Positions 9,869 through 18,974 of a DNA stretch of 64,000 nucleotides are shown here, in pieces. A model generated the notes under the pieces. That model searched no databases. It was not told the origin of the DNA and saw only the letters and a list, made by a program, of their open reading frames with translations. A program made the position numbers and the translations under genes. This DNA comes from Planctomycetota bacterium (GTDB lineage: Bacteria > Planctomycetota > Phycisphaerae > UBA1845 > UTPLA1): contig JADJRI010000021.1 of NCBI GenBank assembly GCA_016712275.1, positions 1-64,000 on the forward strand. The letters run 5' to 3'. Positions within the stretch are counted from its first letter, which is position 1; every line of letters begins with the position of its first letter.

Positions 9869-12067
9869 GTGGCCAAAGTATCCACGCAATTCCATGTAAT
9901 AGGCATGGACTGCCCCGACGAGATCGCGGAGCTGCGCGAGTGCCTAGCTGTGGATGGCGTCGATGACCTGTCGTTCAATCTGATGCAGTCGTCAATGACG
10001 GTTGAACATGATACCGCCCGAATCGACGTGGACGAGATCATCCGACGGGTTCGAACTACGGGCATGAGGGCGTCGGTTTTGGAGGACTCATCTACGGGGC
10101 CGATTGACGCGCGAGCTCCGTCTCCCAGGGGCCCGTTCTGGATGGCTGTGACTTCCGCCGCCGCAGCGGCCATCGGCGCTGCGTTGTCGTTGGTTCCCGC
10201 AAGAATGATTCTTCATGCCCCGTGGCCGGCGGCGATAGCATACACACTCGCCATCGCCGCTGCCTGGCGTTTTGTTCTGCCCAAGGCATGGTCTTCGCTG
10301 CGTCGGCTACGCCTCGACATGAATGTGCTGATGACAGTGGCGGTCATCGGCGCGGTCGGACTCGGTGAGTGGCTCGAAGGTGCAGCCGTCGCTGTTCTCT
10401 TTGCTATTTCCCACCTGCTGGAAACATGGAGCGTCAACCGCGCGCGACGTGCAATCCAATCCCTCATGGAACTCAGTCCGGAACGGGCCCGAGTGTTGCA
10501 GGAGGATGGATCGGAGCGCGAACTCGCGGTTGAGGACGTAGAGGTTGGGAACCGAATCGTCATCCGTCCGGGTGAAAAGTTTCCGCTTGATGGCGAAGTG
10601 GTGGAAGGCGAAACGACCGTCAATCAAGCCCCAATCACCGGCGAATCAGCTCCGGTTGACAAGGCACCTGGTGACGAGGTCTTCGCCGGAACCTTAAACC
10701 AGGACGGGGCGGTCACCGCCATGGTCACCAAAGCGGCCGGCGACACTGTGCTTGCGGGCGTTATTCGTCTGGTCGAGCAGGCTCAGTCTCGCCGTTCTCG
10801 ATCCGAGCAGTTCGTCGAGACGTTCGCTCGGTATTACACACCGGCCGTCGTCATCGGCGCCGTGCTATTGTGCATCGTGCCTCCTCTGTTCTTCGGCGCA
10901 GCATGGTCGGCGTGGTTTTACCGCGCGCTCGTTCTGTTGGTCATCGCATGCCCCTGTGCCCTGGTTATTTCGACGCCCGTCTCGGTCGTGAGCGGCTTGG
11001 CCGCCGCCGCCCGAAACGGCGTGCTCATCAAAGGAGGCGAATTCCTGGAAGCCGTCGGCCGTACTCGCGTGATCGCTATCGACAAGACGGGCACGCTGAC
11101 GCACGGCAAACCGGTGGTTCAAGAAGTGATACCGCTCGGCAATGCCACGGAGCAGGGACTGTTGAAACTCGCAGCCGCGATCGAGCAACGTAGTGAACAC
11201 TCAATTGCGCGGGCCATTGTCAAATTCGCCAACGAACGAGAAATCTCGCCGCCGCCCTGCCACGATTATCAGGCCATTCGCGGTAAGGGCGCACAGGCGA
11301 CGGTTGATGGCACTCGTCACTTCCTGGGCAACCATCGCTTGCTCGAAGAGAAAAACGTCTGCACCGACGAGATTCATCGGGTGATGACCGAGCATGAGGA
11401 TTGCAATCACACCGTCGTCGGCATCGCGTCGGAAGAGCGTCCTCTCGGTGTCATTCTGCTTGCTGACGGCTTGCGCGACGAGGCCTCGGAGGCAATACAG
11501 TCTCTGCTTCGCGAGGGCATCGTACGCGTCATCATGTTGACAGGGGACAACACGGGAACGGCCGAAGCGATCGCCAAGGAATGCGGCGGAATTGAACCGC
11601 GCGGCGAGCTTCTCCCGGCGGACAAGGTCAAGGCCGTCGAAGCGCTCCGAGAGTCGCACGGGCACGTACTAATGGTTGGCGACGGGATCAACGATGCGCC
11701 GGCACTCGCGGCCGCTAGCGTCGGCATCGCGATGGGCGCCGGAGGCACCGACGCCGCCTTGGAAACTGCCGACATCGCCCTGATGACCGACGACCTACGC
11801 AAGCTCCCCTGGCTCTTGCGCCACAGCCGTCGCACGCGCCGCGTGATCATGCAGAACATCGCCCTTTCCTTGGGCATCAAGGCGGTATTCCTGGTACTCG
11901 CGGTCCCCGGGCTGGCAAACCTCTGGATGGCCATCGCGGCCGATATGGGTGCTTCGCTGTTGGTTACGGCAAACGGCTTACGGCTGCTTCGATCTGGGTT
12001 CCGGGAGGGGGCGGCATTATCGACCGGCATTCGACCGGCATTCGACGGGCGTCGGGCCAGAGGGTAG
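9869..12067 (+). CDS. zntA: Zn/Cd/Pb-exporting P-type ATPase
   Basis: This P1B-type ATPase exports soft divalent metals from the cytoplasm (732 residues). It has an N-terminal HMA-like domain (VIGMDCPDEIAELRE) with a single metal-site Cys and acidic neighbours. It also has the actuator motif TGESAPVDK, the membrane metal site ACPCALVIS, the phosphorylation site DKTGTLTHGK, the HP locus SEHSIARA and the hinge GDGINDAPAL. A C-terminal helix reads ADMGASLLVTANGLRLL. The CPC plus a late Asp in the last TM helix matches ZntA/CadA-type Zn/Cd/Pb pumps rather than CopA. It starts with GTG, three bases after the upstream stop. It is intact and would feed metal to the periplasm for the RND pumps. Confidence 0.93.
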   Translation: MAKVSTQFHVIGMDCPDEIAELRECLAVDGVDDLSFNLMQSSMTVEHDTARIDVDEIIRRVRTTGMRASVLEDSSTGPIDARAPSPRGPFWMAVTSAAAAAIGAALSLVPARMILHAPWPAAIAYTLAIAAAWRFVLPKAWSSLRRLRLDMNVLMTVAVIGAVGLGEWLEGAAVAVLFAISHLLETWSVNRARRAIQSLMELSPERARVLQEDGSERELAVEDVEVGNRIVIRPGEKFPLDGEVVEGETTVNQAPITGESAPVDKAPGDEVFAGTLNQDGAVTAMVTKAAGDTVLAGVIRLVEQAQSRRSRSEQFVETFARYYTPAVVIGAVLLCIVPPLFFGAAWSAWFYRALVLLVIACPCALVISTPVSVVSGLAAAARNGVLIKGGEFLEAVGRTRVIAIDKTGTLTHGKPVVQEVIPLGNATEQGLLKLAAAIEQRSEHSIARAIVKFANEREISPPPCHDYQAIRGKGAQATVDGTRHFLGNHRLLEEKNVCTDEIHRVMTEHEDCNHTVVGIASEERPLGVILLADGLRDEASEAIQSLLREGIVRVIMLTGDNTGTAEAIAKECGGIEPRGELLPADKVKAVEALRESHGHVLMVGDGINDAPALAAASVGIAMGAGGTDAALETADIALMTDDLRKLPWLLRHSRRTRRVIMQNIALSLGIKAVFLVLAVPGLANLWMAIAADMGASLLVTANGLRLLRSGFREGAALSTGIRPAFDGRRARG

Positions 12068-12077
12068 AATAGACGTG

Positions 12078-12485
12078 ATGATTCGAGGAGCGGTCAGACT
12101 GTTGATGGCGTGCCTGCTGGTTGGTCCGCCTGCGCTCTGCAAGGCGGGCGTGCTTGTCGCCTGCTGCGATCACGAGTCCCTTCGGGCGGGTAACGACGAG
12201 CCCTTGCAGTCGGCTTGCTGTACCGATGTGGAGGATGGCTGCAACACAGACACGACGGTACCGGATTCAACTCCTCGAAAATGTGAGGCGTGCGCCGGTA
12301 TCTGCGCTGGTGTGGTCAAACCGTCTGACGAGTCCAAAGCCGTTGCGCTTGACGCCCAACCGGCCATCCTCGTGGTCATCGTCATCAACTCAACGGCCTG
12401 TCCGGGGCTCCGCATTAATTCCCTTCACTCCTTGCCACGTCCCAGACTGCCCTTCCCAGTATCCGACGTTCCACTGCTGATCTGA
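12078..12485 (+). CDS. Small secreted Cys-rich protein heading RND cluster 2
   Basis: The 135-residue product has a signal peptide (LLMACLLVGPPALCKAG) followed by many Cys residues (VACCDHES, QSACCTDVEDGC, CEACAGICAG). A hydrophobic stretch (AILVVIVIN) follows, then a Pro/Arg-rich end finishing SDVPLLI. The signal-peptide shape, Cys content and PLLI ending match the protein at 1629, so the two are paralogues. It lies ten bases after the ATPase gene. A TAGAAT box at 12065-12070 just before the ATG could be a -10 element of its own. A periplasmic thiol-based metal trap is inferred. Confidence 0.62.
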   Translation: MIRGAVRLLMACLLVGPPALCKAGVLVACCDHESLRAGNDEPLQSACCTDVEDGCNTDTTVPDSTPRKCEACAGICAGVVKPSDESKAVALDAQPAILVVIVINSTACPGLRINSLHSLPRPRLPFPVSDVPLLI

Positions 12486-12486
12486 T

Positions 12487-12553
12487 CTCCGCTAACAACT
12501 CCGATGCCCTCATTGACCGCGCGCCTAATCGGTGTACGCGGAGCTTTTTGTTG
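12487..12553 (+). terminator. Terminator-like or attenuator hairpin before cluster 2 adaptor
   Basis: CTCCGC and CCGAT near 12487-12505 can pair with ATCGG and GCGGAG near 12528-12546. The right arm is followed by CTTTTTG, as in an intrinsic terminator. The stem is interrupted, so strength is uncertain. It sits between the small secreted gene and the adaptor gene, like the inverted repeat at 2032-2114. Confidence 0.35.
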
Positions 12554-12615
12554 ATAGCGCAATCAGATACGAAGTTCAGCAACTGGAAACGAATCCCATT
12601 GTCAGGAGATCATCA

Positions 12616-14932
12616 ATGCAAGAAAGACGTTGGATGTCGTTAGTGATCGTTTGCGCGATCGTTGCGTGTTTCTCATCGGTCGGCTGCGAAAAAAAAGCGG
12701 ACAGCGGATCTGGCGGACCCACAAGCTCATCAGGCGACGACGGCTCTGGTACGTCCAATGGCCCTGCTGCCAGCGCCCTAGCCCCCACCCTCGACAAGGG
12801 CTGGTGTAGCGGGCATGGCGTGCCGGAATCCGTCTGTACTCGGTGCAACGAATCGCTCATTCCGCAATTCAAGGACGCCAGCGATTGGTGCGCGGAACAC
12901 AATCTTCCTGAGTCGCAATGCACAATCTGCCGCCCGGAGATCAAGGCGGAATGGGCCAAGCTGGATCCTGCGAATGCAGCCAAGGAGAAAGCCGGAGCCT
13001 CCGTGTCCGAGAGCGGGACGAGTTCCCTCGGTCCTGCTTCCAGCCCCATCGAACCGACGCTCGATAAAGGCTGGTGCGGCGGACACGGTGTTCCGGAGTC
13101 GGTCTGCACGCGGTGCAATTCGTCCTTGATTGCCGCGTTCAAGGAGGCGAGCGACTGGTGCGAGGAGCACGGACTACCTGAGTCGCAGTGTGTTATCTGT
13201 CACCCGGAAGTCGAGGCGGAATGGCTCAAGCTCAATCCCGCAGCCTCTAACCAGGATCAACACGGCGATTCGAGAAGCATGGGCACAACGCCCGTCGATG
13301 ACGAGTCGCGCTTCGCTGGAAAGTGGTGCTCGGAGCACGGAGTTCCCGAGTCCGTCTGCACCCGATGCAATTCTGGCCTGATCGCCGGTTTCAAAGCCTC
13401 CAACGACTGGTGCGGTGAACATGGGTTGCCGGAGTCTCAATGCACGATCTGCAATCCGAAGGTGCGCGAGAAGTGGGTGGCCATGCGGCCGGCGGCGACC
13501 AACGCGATTGACGACAAACTTAAGGGAATCCTGTTGGAGCCGCTCGCCCCGCATCCTGACAGGCGCGAGCGATCCGTTGTGCCAAGTGGATGCCCTTCGC
13601 GTGAGCTTTCTTGATCCCAGTATCGTCCGCAAGGCGGGAATCAGGGTTGAGCGAGTTGGACGGCGAACGATGTCTGCGACGCTTGATGTCCCTGCGGAAA
13701 TCGAGTTCGACGCGACTCGTATGACTCGCGTGACGCCGTTGGTGTCCGGAGTGATCCGCGAGGTTCCCGTAGAACTCGGTAGCAACGTGAACGTCGGTGA
13801 TCGACTGGTCGTCATCGACAGCCCCAGCCTGGGAGAAGCGAAGAGCGAGTACATCGAACGGGCTCAGAATCTCAAGCTGGCAAAGGCGGACCTTGAACGC
13901 GTCGGCACGATTTATGAAGGGACGCGGCGAATGCTCGATGTGTGCACGGCGGACGCGCAGCCTGTCCAGATTCGCGAGGCACTCGATAAATCGCCGGTGG
14001 GCGACGCGAAGGCGAAGCTGCTGCGGGCTCATGCTGCGCTGCAATTGGCGAGGTCGGAGGCCGCACGAGCGGAGACGCTCCAGCAAAAGAAGATCAACAG
14101 CGACCGGGATTATCAGGCCGCCCAAAGCGCGCTTGCAGCTGCCGAAGCTGATTTTGTCGCCATACGTGAGGAGGTCGGCTTTAACGTCGATCAGGCGCGG
14201 CTGACTACGGAGCGTGGCGTTGAGGTCGCCCGAACGGCGTTGGAATCCTCCGAGCGCAGGCTTCACATTCTGGGACTGAATCAGGACCAGATCGCCAAGA
14301 TCGGAATCGAACCGCACGAAACGCTTTCACGTTTCGAGCTAAGAAGTCCGGTATCGGGCCGAGTCGTTGAGCGAGCCGTGTCGGTGGGCGAGTCAGTAGA
14401 ACCAGAAGACGTGCTGTTCGTCGTGGTTGACACCTCGGAGATGTGGCTGATGGCCGATGTGTACGAGCGCGACCTGCGTCAACTGCGCGTCGGACTGCCA
14501 GTACAGTTCATCGTGGACAGCATGTCAGGCGCCAACTTTGAGGGAAAGGTCGCCTGGATCAGTAGCCAAGTGAGCGATCGCACGCGAACCGTTCGCCTTC
14601 GGGCAAGCCTGCCGAATCCTGAAGGCCTGCTCCGCGCCAAAATGTTCGGACAAGCGAGAATTGTCCTCCATGACAACGAGCAAGTGGTAGGAGTTCCCGT
14701 CGATGCCGTCCAGACTGACGGATGTTGTCAGCTCGTGTTCGTCGAGGAATCTGAAACGACCTTCCAACCTCGCAAGGTCGTGCTAGGCGCCCGCGCCAAC
14801 GGATTCGTAGAGATTCTCAACGGCCTGAAGGAGGGCGAAGCCGTTGCCAGCATCGGCAGTTTCTTGATGAAGACGGAAATCCTCAAGGGCAGCATCGGCG
14901 CTGGGTGTTGCGAAGTTGAACCAGGAAGGTGA
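12616..14932 (+). CDS. CzcB-type adaptor with three N-terminal Cys-His repeats (one frameshift)
   Basis: The ATG at 12616 follows AGGAG and begins a lipoprotein signal (CFSSVGC). Residues ~55-300 hold three near-identical repeats of about 60 residues. Each carries WC-x2-HG-PES-x-C-x2-C and then WC-x2-H-x-LPES-x-C-x-IC, giving at least 24 conserved Cys/His. The frame then breaks near 13565: ERSVVPSGC should read ASDPLCQVDALRVSF. After that the standard adaptor follows: GVIREVPVELGSNVNVGDRL, SPSLGEAKSEY, a long coiled hairpin (QQKKINSDRDYQAAQSALAA), FELRSPVSGRVVERAVSVGE and MWLMADVYERDL. With the break repaired it is one protein of about 770 residues. The repeats probably collect metal ions for hand-over to the channel. 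The RND pump starts seven bases later. Confidence 0.8.
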
Positions 14933-14938
14933 CATCGT

Positions 14939-17900
14939 ATGCTGAATGCAATCATTGAATGGTCGCTACGGTATCGCTTTCTCGTCATCGCACTGACCGC
15001 GTTGGTCGTCATTACGGGCGCATTCTCGGCTGCGCATCTTCCGGTTGACGCGTTTCCGGACACGACGCCTGTGCAGGTGCAGATCAACACCGTTGCGCCG
15101 GCCTTGACGCCACTGGAGATCGAACAGCAGATCACGTTTCCGGTGGAACAGTCCAGCAGCGGCCTGAAGTCGCTCAAGGAAGTCCGGTCGCTTTCGAAGT
15201 TCGGACTGTCGCAAGTCACGGTCATTTTGAGGACGGCGTCGACATTTACTTTGCGGCAGCTCGTGATGGAGCGGTTGGGCACGGTTGACCTGCCCGAGGG
15301 CCTGCCAAGCCCGACGATGGGCCCGGTGGCGACGGGACTCGGTGAAGTGTTCCACTACATCCTGACCAGCCAGACACGCAGCCTGAGTGAACTGCGTACG
15401 ATTCAGGACTGGATTGTCAAGCCGCAATTGCGAAGCGTTTCGGGCGTCGCGGAAGTCAATAGCTGGGGTGGTCGTGAGCGCCAGTACCAGGTCGTCGTCG
15501 ATCCCGCCCGATTGCTGAAGTATGATCTGACGCTCCTCGACGTCTTCGAGGCCCTGCGGCGAAACAACATGAATGTCGGCGGCGGCAACATCACCAGAGC
15601 CGGCGAATCACTGTTAGTGCAGGGCGTCGGGTTGCTCACAACGCTTGAGCAGGTCGAAGAAGTCGTCATAAAGTCCGAGGATGGCGTGCCGGTGTACATA
15701 CGCGACCTCGGCCGAGTCGTTGACGGTCACGAGATTCGCCGAGGCGCCGTCACCTACGCCGGCCAAGGTGAAGCGGTGCTCGGGCTCGGCTTCATGCTGA
15801 TGGGCGAAAACACGCGCGAAGTCACCGAACGCATGAAGGCGCGAATGGAGGAGATTCGCCCATCGTTGCCGGAAGATGTCAACGTAACCGCGGTGTACGA
15901 TCGCACGGAACTGGTCGACCACGTCCTTCACACTGTGCAGACGAATCTGGTCGAGGGCGCAATCCTCGTCATAGCTGTGCTCTTTGTTTTCCTAGGAAAC
16001 CTGCGAGCCGGGCTGATTGTCGCCGCGGCCATACCCTTGTCGATGCTGTTCGCCGCCAACTGCATGCTTCAAGCGGGTATCGCCGGCAGCTTGATGAGCC
16101 TGGGAGCGATAGACTTTGGCTTGATCGTAGACAGTTCGGTCATTCAGATCGAGAACAGCGTACGGCACCTTGCACATGATGGGGGCAAGCGGTCGCGAAT
16201 TGACGTGGTGCGCGACGCTGCTATCGAAGTTCGTAAGCCTACGATGTTCGGTGAACTAATTATCATGATCGTCTATCTGCCGATCCTGACGCTGGAGGGG
16301 ATTGAAGGAAAGCTGTTTCGCCCGATGGCACTCACCGTCATCTTTGCCCTGATTGGATCGCTCGTGCTGTCGCTTACGTTGATGCCCGTACTCGCCAGCC
16401 TGCTGCTACCGAGGAAGCCGCGCGAGCGGGACCCCATTTTGGTTCGGGCTGCGAAGCGAGTCTATACACCGGCCTTGGACTTTGTGCTGCGCCATCGCGT
16501 GCTGGTACTTACGGCTGTAGCGATCGCACTCGCCGGTGGGGTCTTTCTGGGGTCTCGACTCGGAACGGTGTTCATTCCTCGGTTATCCGAAGAGGCGCTG
16601 GTCATCAACACGGTACGTCTGGCGGGTGTCTCAGTGGATGAGTCAGTCCGGTATGGAACGCAACTAGAGAAACTCTTGTTGGCCGAGTTTCCGGATGAAA
16701 TCCTGCACATCTGGTCACGAACCGGAACAGCCGAAGTTGCAACAGATCCCATGGGACTTGAATTGACAGACGTGTTCCTGACCCTCAGGCCTCGTGATGA
16801 ATGGACCCGGGCCGGCACACAGGCTGAGCTCGTCGAGCAAATGGAGACAGTGCTTGCCGGAATGCCCGCGATGCGCGCAATCTTCACGCAACCCATCGAA
16901 ATGCGCGTCAATGAAATGGTGGCCGGCATTCGCAGCGATCTCGGGATCAAGGTCTTCGGTGATGATTTTGAAGCTCTGAAGTCGATTGGCGATGAAATCG
17001 CTGGACTGTTGGAACGCGTGCCGGGCGCGAGCGATGTGACGGTCGAGCAGGTCACGGGACAGCCCCTATTGGAAATCCGCGTGCGACAGGATCAACTGGC
17101 ACGCTACGGGATTGCCGCCGGCGACGTGCTCGATTTTATAGCCTCGATCGGCAACCTCCAGATGGGTGAAATCCGACAGGGTCAAGTACGGTTTCCGCTG
17201 ACTGTTCGACTTCCAGACGAGTATCGAACGGATCCAGAGCGGGTTGGTAACCTGCTCATTCCTACTGCGTCAGGCGAGCGCCTGCCGCTGTATCGGCTTG
17301 CAGAATTACGCATCACGGAAGGGCCGTCCACCATCAACCGCGAATGGAGCAAGCGCCGACTTATCGTGCAGTGCAACGCCCGTGGTCGAGACATCGGCGG
17401 TCTCGTGAAGGATGTCGAGGAGCGGATTGCCTCCGAGGTGGTACTCCCGACCGGTTACTACGTACGATTCGGCGGTCAATTCGAGCATCTGGAACGCGCG
17501 AGTCGTCGGTTGATGATCGTCGTTCCGCTGGCCTTGCTGCTGATCTTCCTACTCTTATATCTGACCTACGGACGAGTGATGGACGTGATTCGAATATTCA
17601 TGACGCTGCCCCTTGCCGCGATCGGGGGCATAGTCGCCCTACACCTTCGAGACATGCCCTTTAGCGTGTCGGCCGGCGTTGGATTCGTGGCCATGTCGGG
17701 CGTTTCGGTTCTCGGCGACATGGTGTTCGTCTCGTTTCTGCGCGGGCTGATCGAACAGGGCAGGAGTCTCCGCGATGCCATCCGCGAGGCAGCCCTCACG
17801 AGGATTCGACCTGTTCTGATGACAGGATTGGTCGCCAGTCTCGGGTTCGTTCCCATGGCGCTGAATACCGGCGTCGGCGCGGAAGTGCAGCGGCCGCTGG

Positions 17901-18010
17901 CGACAGTCGTGATCGGCTGCGTCGTCACATCGACATTCTTGACTCTCTTGGTGCTCCCCGTGTTCTATTCAGCGCTCGGGCGGGACCGCAATCCTCAGAG
18001 GGCTAACTAG
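14939..18010 (+). CDS. czcA: Heavy-metal RND pump of cluster 2
   Basis: The 1023-residue protein is a full-length HME-RND pump. The N-terminal TM and VDAFPDTTPVQVQINT, the TM4 motif GAIDFGLIVDSSVIQIEN, the porter-domain motifs FTQPIEMRVNEMVAGIRSD and the C-terminal VGAEVQRPLATVVIGC are all in place. The frame is open throughout. However, residues 96-107 read ILRTASTFTL where the family has IFEDGVDIYFA. One missing T near 15224 and two missing bases near 15262 restore the expected sequence, so two indels cancel out. Substrate is not certain; the DFG-xx-D TM4 motif fits Zn/Co/Cd/Ni pumps. No CzcC gene is adjacent, so it probably shares an outer-membrane factor from another cluster. Confidence 0.92.
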   Translation: MLNAIIEWSLRYRFLVIALTALVVITGAFSAAHLPVDAFPDTTPVQVQINTVAPALTPLEIEQQITFPVEQSSSGLKSLKEVRSLSKFGLSQVTVILRTASTFTLRQLVMERLGTVDLPEGLPSPTMGPVATGLGEVFHYILTSQTRSLSELRTIQDWIVKPQLRSVSGVAEVNSWGGRERQYQVVVDPARLLKYDLTLLDVFEALRRNNMNVGGGNITRAGESLLVQGVGLLTTLEQVEEVVIKSEDGVPVYIRDLGRVVDGHEIRRGAVTYAGQGEAVLGLGFMLMGENTREVTERMKARMEEIRPSLPEDVNVTAVYDRTELVDHVLHTVQTNLVEGAILVIAVLFVFLGNLRAGLIVAAAIPLSMLFAANCMLQAGIAGSLMSLGAIDFGLIVDSSVIQIENSVRHLAHDGGKRSRIDVVRDAAIEVRKPTMFGELIIMIVYLPILTLEGIEGKLFRPMALTVIFALIGSLVLSLTLMPVLASLLLPRKPRERDPILVRAAKRVYTPALDFVLRHRVLVLTAVAIALAGGVFLGSRLGTVFIPRLSEEALVINTVRLAGVSVDESVRYGTQLEKLLLAEFPDEILHIWSRTGTAEVATDPMGLELTDVFLTLRPRDEWTRAGTQAELVEQMETVLAGMPAMRAIFTQPIEMRVNEMVAGIRSDLGIKVFGDDFEALKSIGDEIAGLLERVPGASDVTVEQVTGQPLLEIRVRQDQLARYGIAAGDVLDFIASIGNLQMGEIRQGQVRFPLTVRLPDEYRTDPERVGNLLIPTASGERLPLYRLAELRITEGPSTINREWSKRRLIVQCNARGRDIGGLVKDVEERIASEVVLPTGYYVRFGGQFEHLERASRRLMIVVPLALLLIFLLLYLTYGRVMDVIRIFMTLPLAAIGGIVALHLRDMPFSVSAGVGFVAMSGVSVLGDMVFVSFLRGLIEQGRSLRDAIREAALTRIRPVLMTGLVASLGFVPMALNTGVGAEVQRPLATVVIGCVVTSTFLTLLVLPVFYSALGRDRNPQRAN

Positions 18011-18181
18011 CGGAACGACTTTCTAGGGGCCGTGCATTAAACGCGCGCTGATCTCAACTCAGTGTCTCATCATTCTCGATTCGGCCCGGTGCGCAGCGGC
18101 GTTTTGTGTTGACGCAGGCGGCCATAAACAGCTATCGCGTAAGAACTTAAAGGCAATCGCCCAAATCTTTGCCGGCATCCC

Positions 18182-18213
18182 TTGACCTTACATCTAAGTG
18201 TAAGGTGTATACT
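18182..18213 (+). promoter_or_regulatory. MerR-type promoter with perfect operator dyad
   Basis: A -35 box TTGACC (18182-18187) and a -10 box TATACT (18208-18213) are 20 bases apart, the overlong spacing typical of MerR-regulated promoters. A perfect 8-base inverted repeat, ACCTTACA (18185-18192) and TGTAAGGT (18199-18206), fills the spacer around a 6-base centre. This is the architecture used by ZntR, CadR and PbrR. The regulator gene starts 17 bases after the -10 box, so autoregulation is the direct reading. Confidence 0.88.
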
Positions 18214-18229
18214 GGGATTCAGGTGGACG

Positions 18230-18664
18230 ATGAAAACGGAATCAGCAAACGGGTCAATGACGATAGGCCAAGTTGCCGGTGCCATGGGCGTGGCCGCAAC
18301 AACCCTGCGATACTACGAGCGGGAAGGGCTCTTATCGCCCAGCGGTAGGAGTCGAGCGGGGTATCGGCTCTACGACGATCGGACCGTGGAGCGGCTCCGA
18401 TTCATCCGCTCAGCTCAAGCGATCGGGTTCGCGTTGGACGACATCCGGAGGCTGCTCGAGCTCGACGACGTTGGTTCGAGTGCCTGCCGATCCAACGTGC
18501 AACTGCTCTTGGAGCGCCGATTGGCTGAAATCGACCGAAAGCTCAGCGATCTAAAGTACGTCCGATCCATGTTGGCTCGGGCATTGAATCGATGTCGCGC
18601 CTCCGCGGGCGAATGCGCGGTGCTTCGAGAATTACGGCCCGCGAAGAAAAGGAGTCGATCATGA
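18230..18664 (+). CDS. MerR-family metal-responsive regulator (ZntR/CadR/PbrR-like)
   Basis: The 144-residue protein has an N-terminal HTH (MTIGQVAGAMGVAATTLRYYE), wing (GYRLYDDRTVERLRFI), linker (AIGFALDDIRRLLEL), a dimer helix and a metal loop near the C-terminus. Cys residues are placed before the dimer helix (SSAC) and in the loop (NRC-x6-C). The seven-residue gap in the loop is as in CadR-type sensors; it lacks the wider Hg-MerR spacing. The ATG at 18230 has AGGTGG just upstream. It overlaps the following secreted Cys-repeat gene by four bases and has its own dyad promoter, so it controls at least that two-gene unit. Whether it also acts on the RND clusters is unknown. Confidence 0.88.
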   Translation: MKTESANGSMTIGQVAGAMGVAATTLRYYEREGLLSPSGRSRAGYRLYDDRTVERLRFIRSAQAIGFALDDIRRLLELDDVGSSACRSNVQLLLERRLAEIDRKLSDLKYVRSMLARALNRCRASAGECAVLRELRPAKKRSRS

Positions 18665-18960
18665 AGAAATCGATGGTCATGATTATCACTTTGACTGGTC
18701 TGGGTTTGGCAACGCTGGGTGCAGCAAAGCTTGCCACGGCTCAGGCGGACCGCCCGGACTGTCCGGGTAAAATCGTCTGCCCACGGACCGGCGAACTGGT
18801 CTGCCGCGACAACTGCCCAACTGTGGATCAGGACCGGCCAGACTGCCCCGGTCGCATTGTGTGCCCGCTCACCGGGAAATTGGTTTGCAAGGATCGTTGT
18901 CCGGCGGAGCAGGACAAGTCGAATGCTAATGCGGCTGTGCCGTCGTGCTGCCGGAACTAG
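18661..18960 (+). CDS. Secreted protein with two Cys-rich repeats
   Basis: The 99-residue protein has a signal peptide (MIITLTGLGLATLGAAKLATAQA) and two tandem repeats of DRPDCPG-IVCP-TG-LVC-D-CP at about residues 34-56 and 62-84, then a CC near the end. Each repeat has four Cys, giving ten in the mature protein. The start overlaps the regulator stop (ATGA) and follows AAAAGGAG. Translation is therefore coupled to the metal sensor. Metal sequestration or thiol-mediated protection in the periplasm is the likely role. No family name is known to me. Confidence 0.7.
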   Translation: MKKSMVMIITLTGLGLATLGAAKLATAQADRPDCPGKIVCPRTGELVCRDNCPTVDQDRPDCPGRIVCPLTGKLVCKDRCPAEQDKSNANAAVPSCCRN

Positions 18961-18974
18961 CTGGAGCACCGAAT

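Noticed and set aside
12616..13520. Repeats considered as a CRISPR-like or tandem DNA array
   Set aside because: The repetition is at the protein level in a coding frame; there are no short identical repeats with unique spacers. I found no CRISPR array anywhere in the window.
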